From Pithys albifrons albifrons (taxonomy: Eukaryota; Chordata; Aves; Passeriformes; Thamnophilidae), in the NCBI RefSeq assembly GCF_047495875.1, contig NC_092473.1, positions 16,350,388-16,414,387 of the forward strand: a DNA stretch of 64,000 bases. Direction: 5' to 3'. A model generated the notes under the pieces. That model had not been told where the DNA came from and ran no database searches. It saw only the letters and a program-made list of their open reading frames with translations. Both the position numbers and the translations under genes were made by a program. Below, piece by piece: positions 63,650 to 64,000 of the stretch (its first letter is position 1; every line of letters starts with the position of its first letter).

Positions 63650-64000
63650 CAGCTGTGCTGGTGCTGGAGCCAGAGGTGCGAGGGCACCGGAGCCACCTGG
63701 AGCTGCTGGAGCTGCCGGAGCTGCCAGAGCCTCTGGAGCCGCTGGAGCTGCTGGAGCTGCCGGAGCTGCCAGAGCTGCTGGAGCTGCTGGAGCTGCTGGA
63801 GCCGCTGGAGCTGCTGGAGCTGCTGGAGCCGCCAGAGCCGCAGACCTGCTGGAGCCGCTGGAGCTGCTGGAGCCGCTGGAGCTGCCAGAGCTGCCAGAGC
63901 TGCTGGAGCCGCCGGACAGCTGGAGCTGCTGGAGCCTCTGGAGCCGCTGGAGCCGCTAATGCTGCCGGAGCTGCCAGAGCTGCTGGAGCCGCCGGACGGC
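63650..64000. repeat. 9-bp (CTGGAGCYG)n minisatellite, runs off the right edge
   Basis: Units CTGGAGCTG, CTGGAGCCG, CCGGAGCTG and CCAGAGCTG repeat for about 350 bp to the end of the window. Because the unit is three codons long it translates as Leu-Glu-Leu or Gly-Ala-Ala runs. A frame change near 63,840 argues against a real protein. Confidence 0.92.

Larger units (their letters stand above)
58113..64000. other. Region downstream of AQP8
   Basis: No gene recognised. ORFs of up to 280 codons occur in GC-rich sequence but lack family motifs or matching splice structure. The AQP8 3'UTR must begin here, but I see no canonical AATAAA close by. No CR1 copy was noticed, which is unusual compared with the rest of the window. 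Confidence 0.6.

Noticed and set aside
63408..63959. Collagen-like Gly-Ala-Ala ORF
   Set aside because: It arises from the 9-bp simple repeat, is not Gly-X-Y collagen, and the register changes within the array.

Overview
This is a vertebrate nuclear window, almost certainly from a bird. Three intron-containing protein genes can be read exon by exon with matching splice phases. The interspersed repeats are nearly all CR1 LINEs, mostly 3' ends terminating in the typical ATTCTGTGATTCT-like tail. One element near 4.6 kb has a tRNA-like head joined to a CR1-like tail, as in the passerine SINE TguSINE1, so a songbird is the most likely source. There are no bacterial-style operons, CRISPR arrays or phage genes. 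The gene order ARHGAP17 - LCMT1 - AQP8 is the same as on human chromosome 16p12.

Layout. (1) 1-28.35 kb, minus strand: the first nine coding exons of ARHGAP17 (RICH1), giving 242 residues that cover essentially the whole BAR domain. The rest of the gene, including the RhoGAP domain, lies off the left edge. Intron 1 is about 19.5 kb and holds several CR1 copies and small tandem repeats. (2) 28.35-28.85 kb: a CpG-rich head-to-head promoter shared by ARHGAP17 and LCMT1. The two start codons are 496 bases apart, with two CCAAT boxes and an ACTACAACTCCC (ZNF143/THAP11-type) site between them. A striking 14-bp minisatellite lies just inside ARHGAP17 intron 1. (3) 28.85-47.2 kb, plus strand: the complete LCMT1 gene, 11 coding exons and 322 residues, with an unusual GC-AG intron 2 and a possible alternative last exon. 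(4) 47.2-54.4 kb: intergenic sequence with CR1 copies and a diverged local duplication. (5) 54.67-58.11 kb, plus strand: the complete AQP8 gene, five coding exons and about 257 residues, with both NPA motifs. (6) 58.1-64 kb: no gene recognised. This part is GC-rich, with several minisatellites, an AT-rich block full of homeodomain-type motifs, a perfect RFX-type palindrome, a second CpG-rich stretch and a 9-bp repeat running off the right edge.

Roles. ARHGAP17 is a BAR-domain RhoGAP acting on Cdc42/Rac at junctions and endocytic membranes. LCMT1 carboxyl-methylates the C-terminal leucine of the PP2A catalytic subunit. AQP8 is a water, ammonia and peroxide channel. They do not form one pathway. 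Their adjacency is conserved synteny, and only ARHGAP17 and LCMT1 plausibly share regulation, through the divergent promoter. I did not find a convincing new biological system. The most unusual items are the 320-base T-free minisatellite, the GC-AG intron, the CR1 copy with a 51-bp internal triplication, and the candidate regulatory blocks downstream of AQP8.
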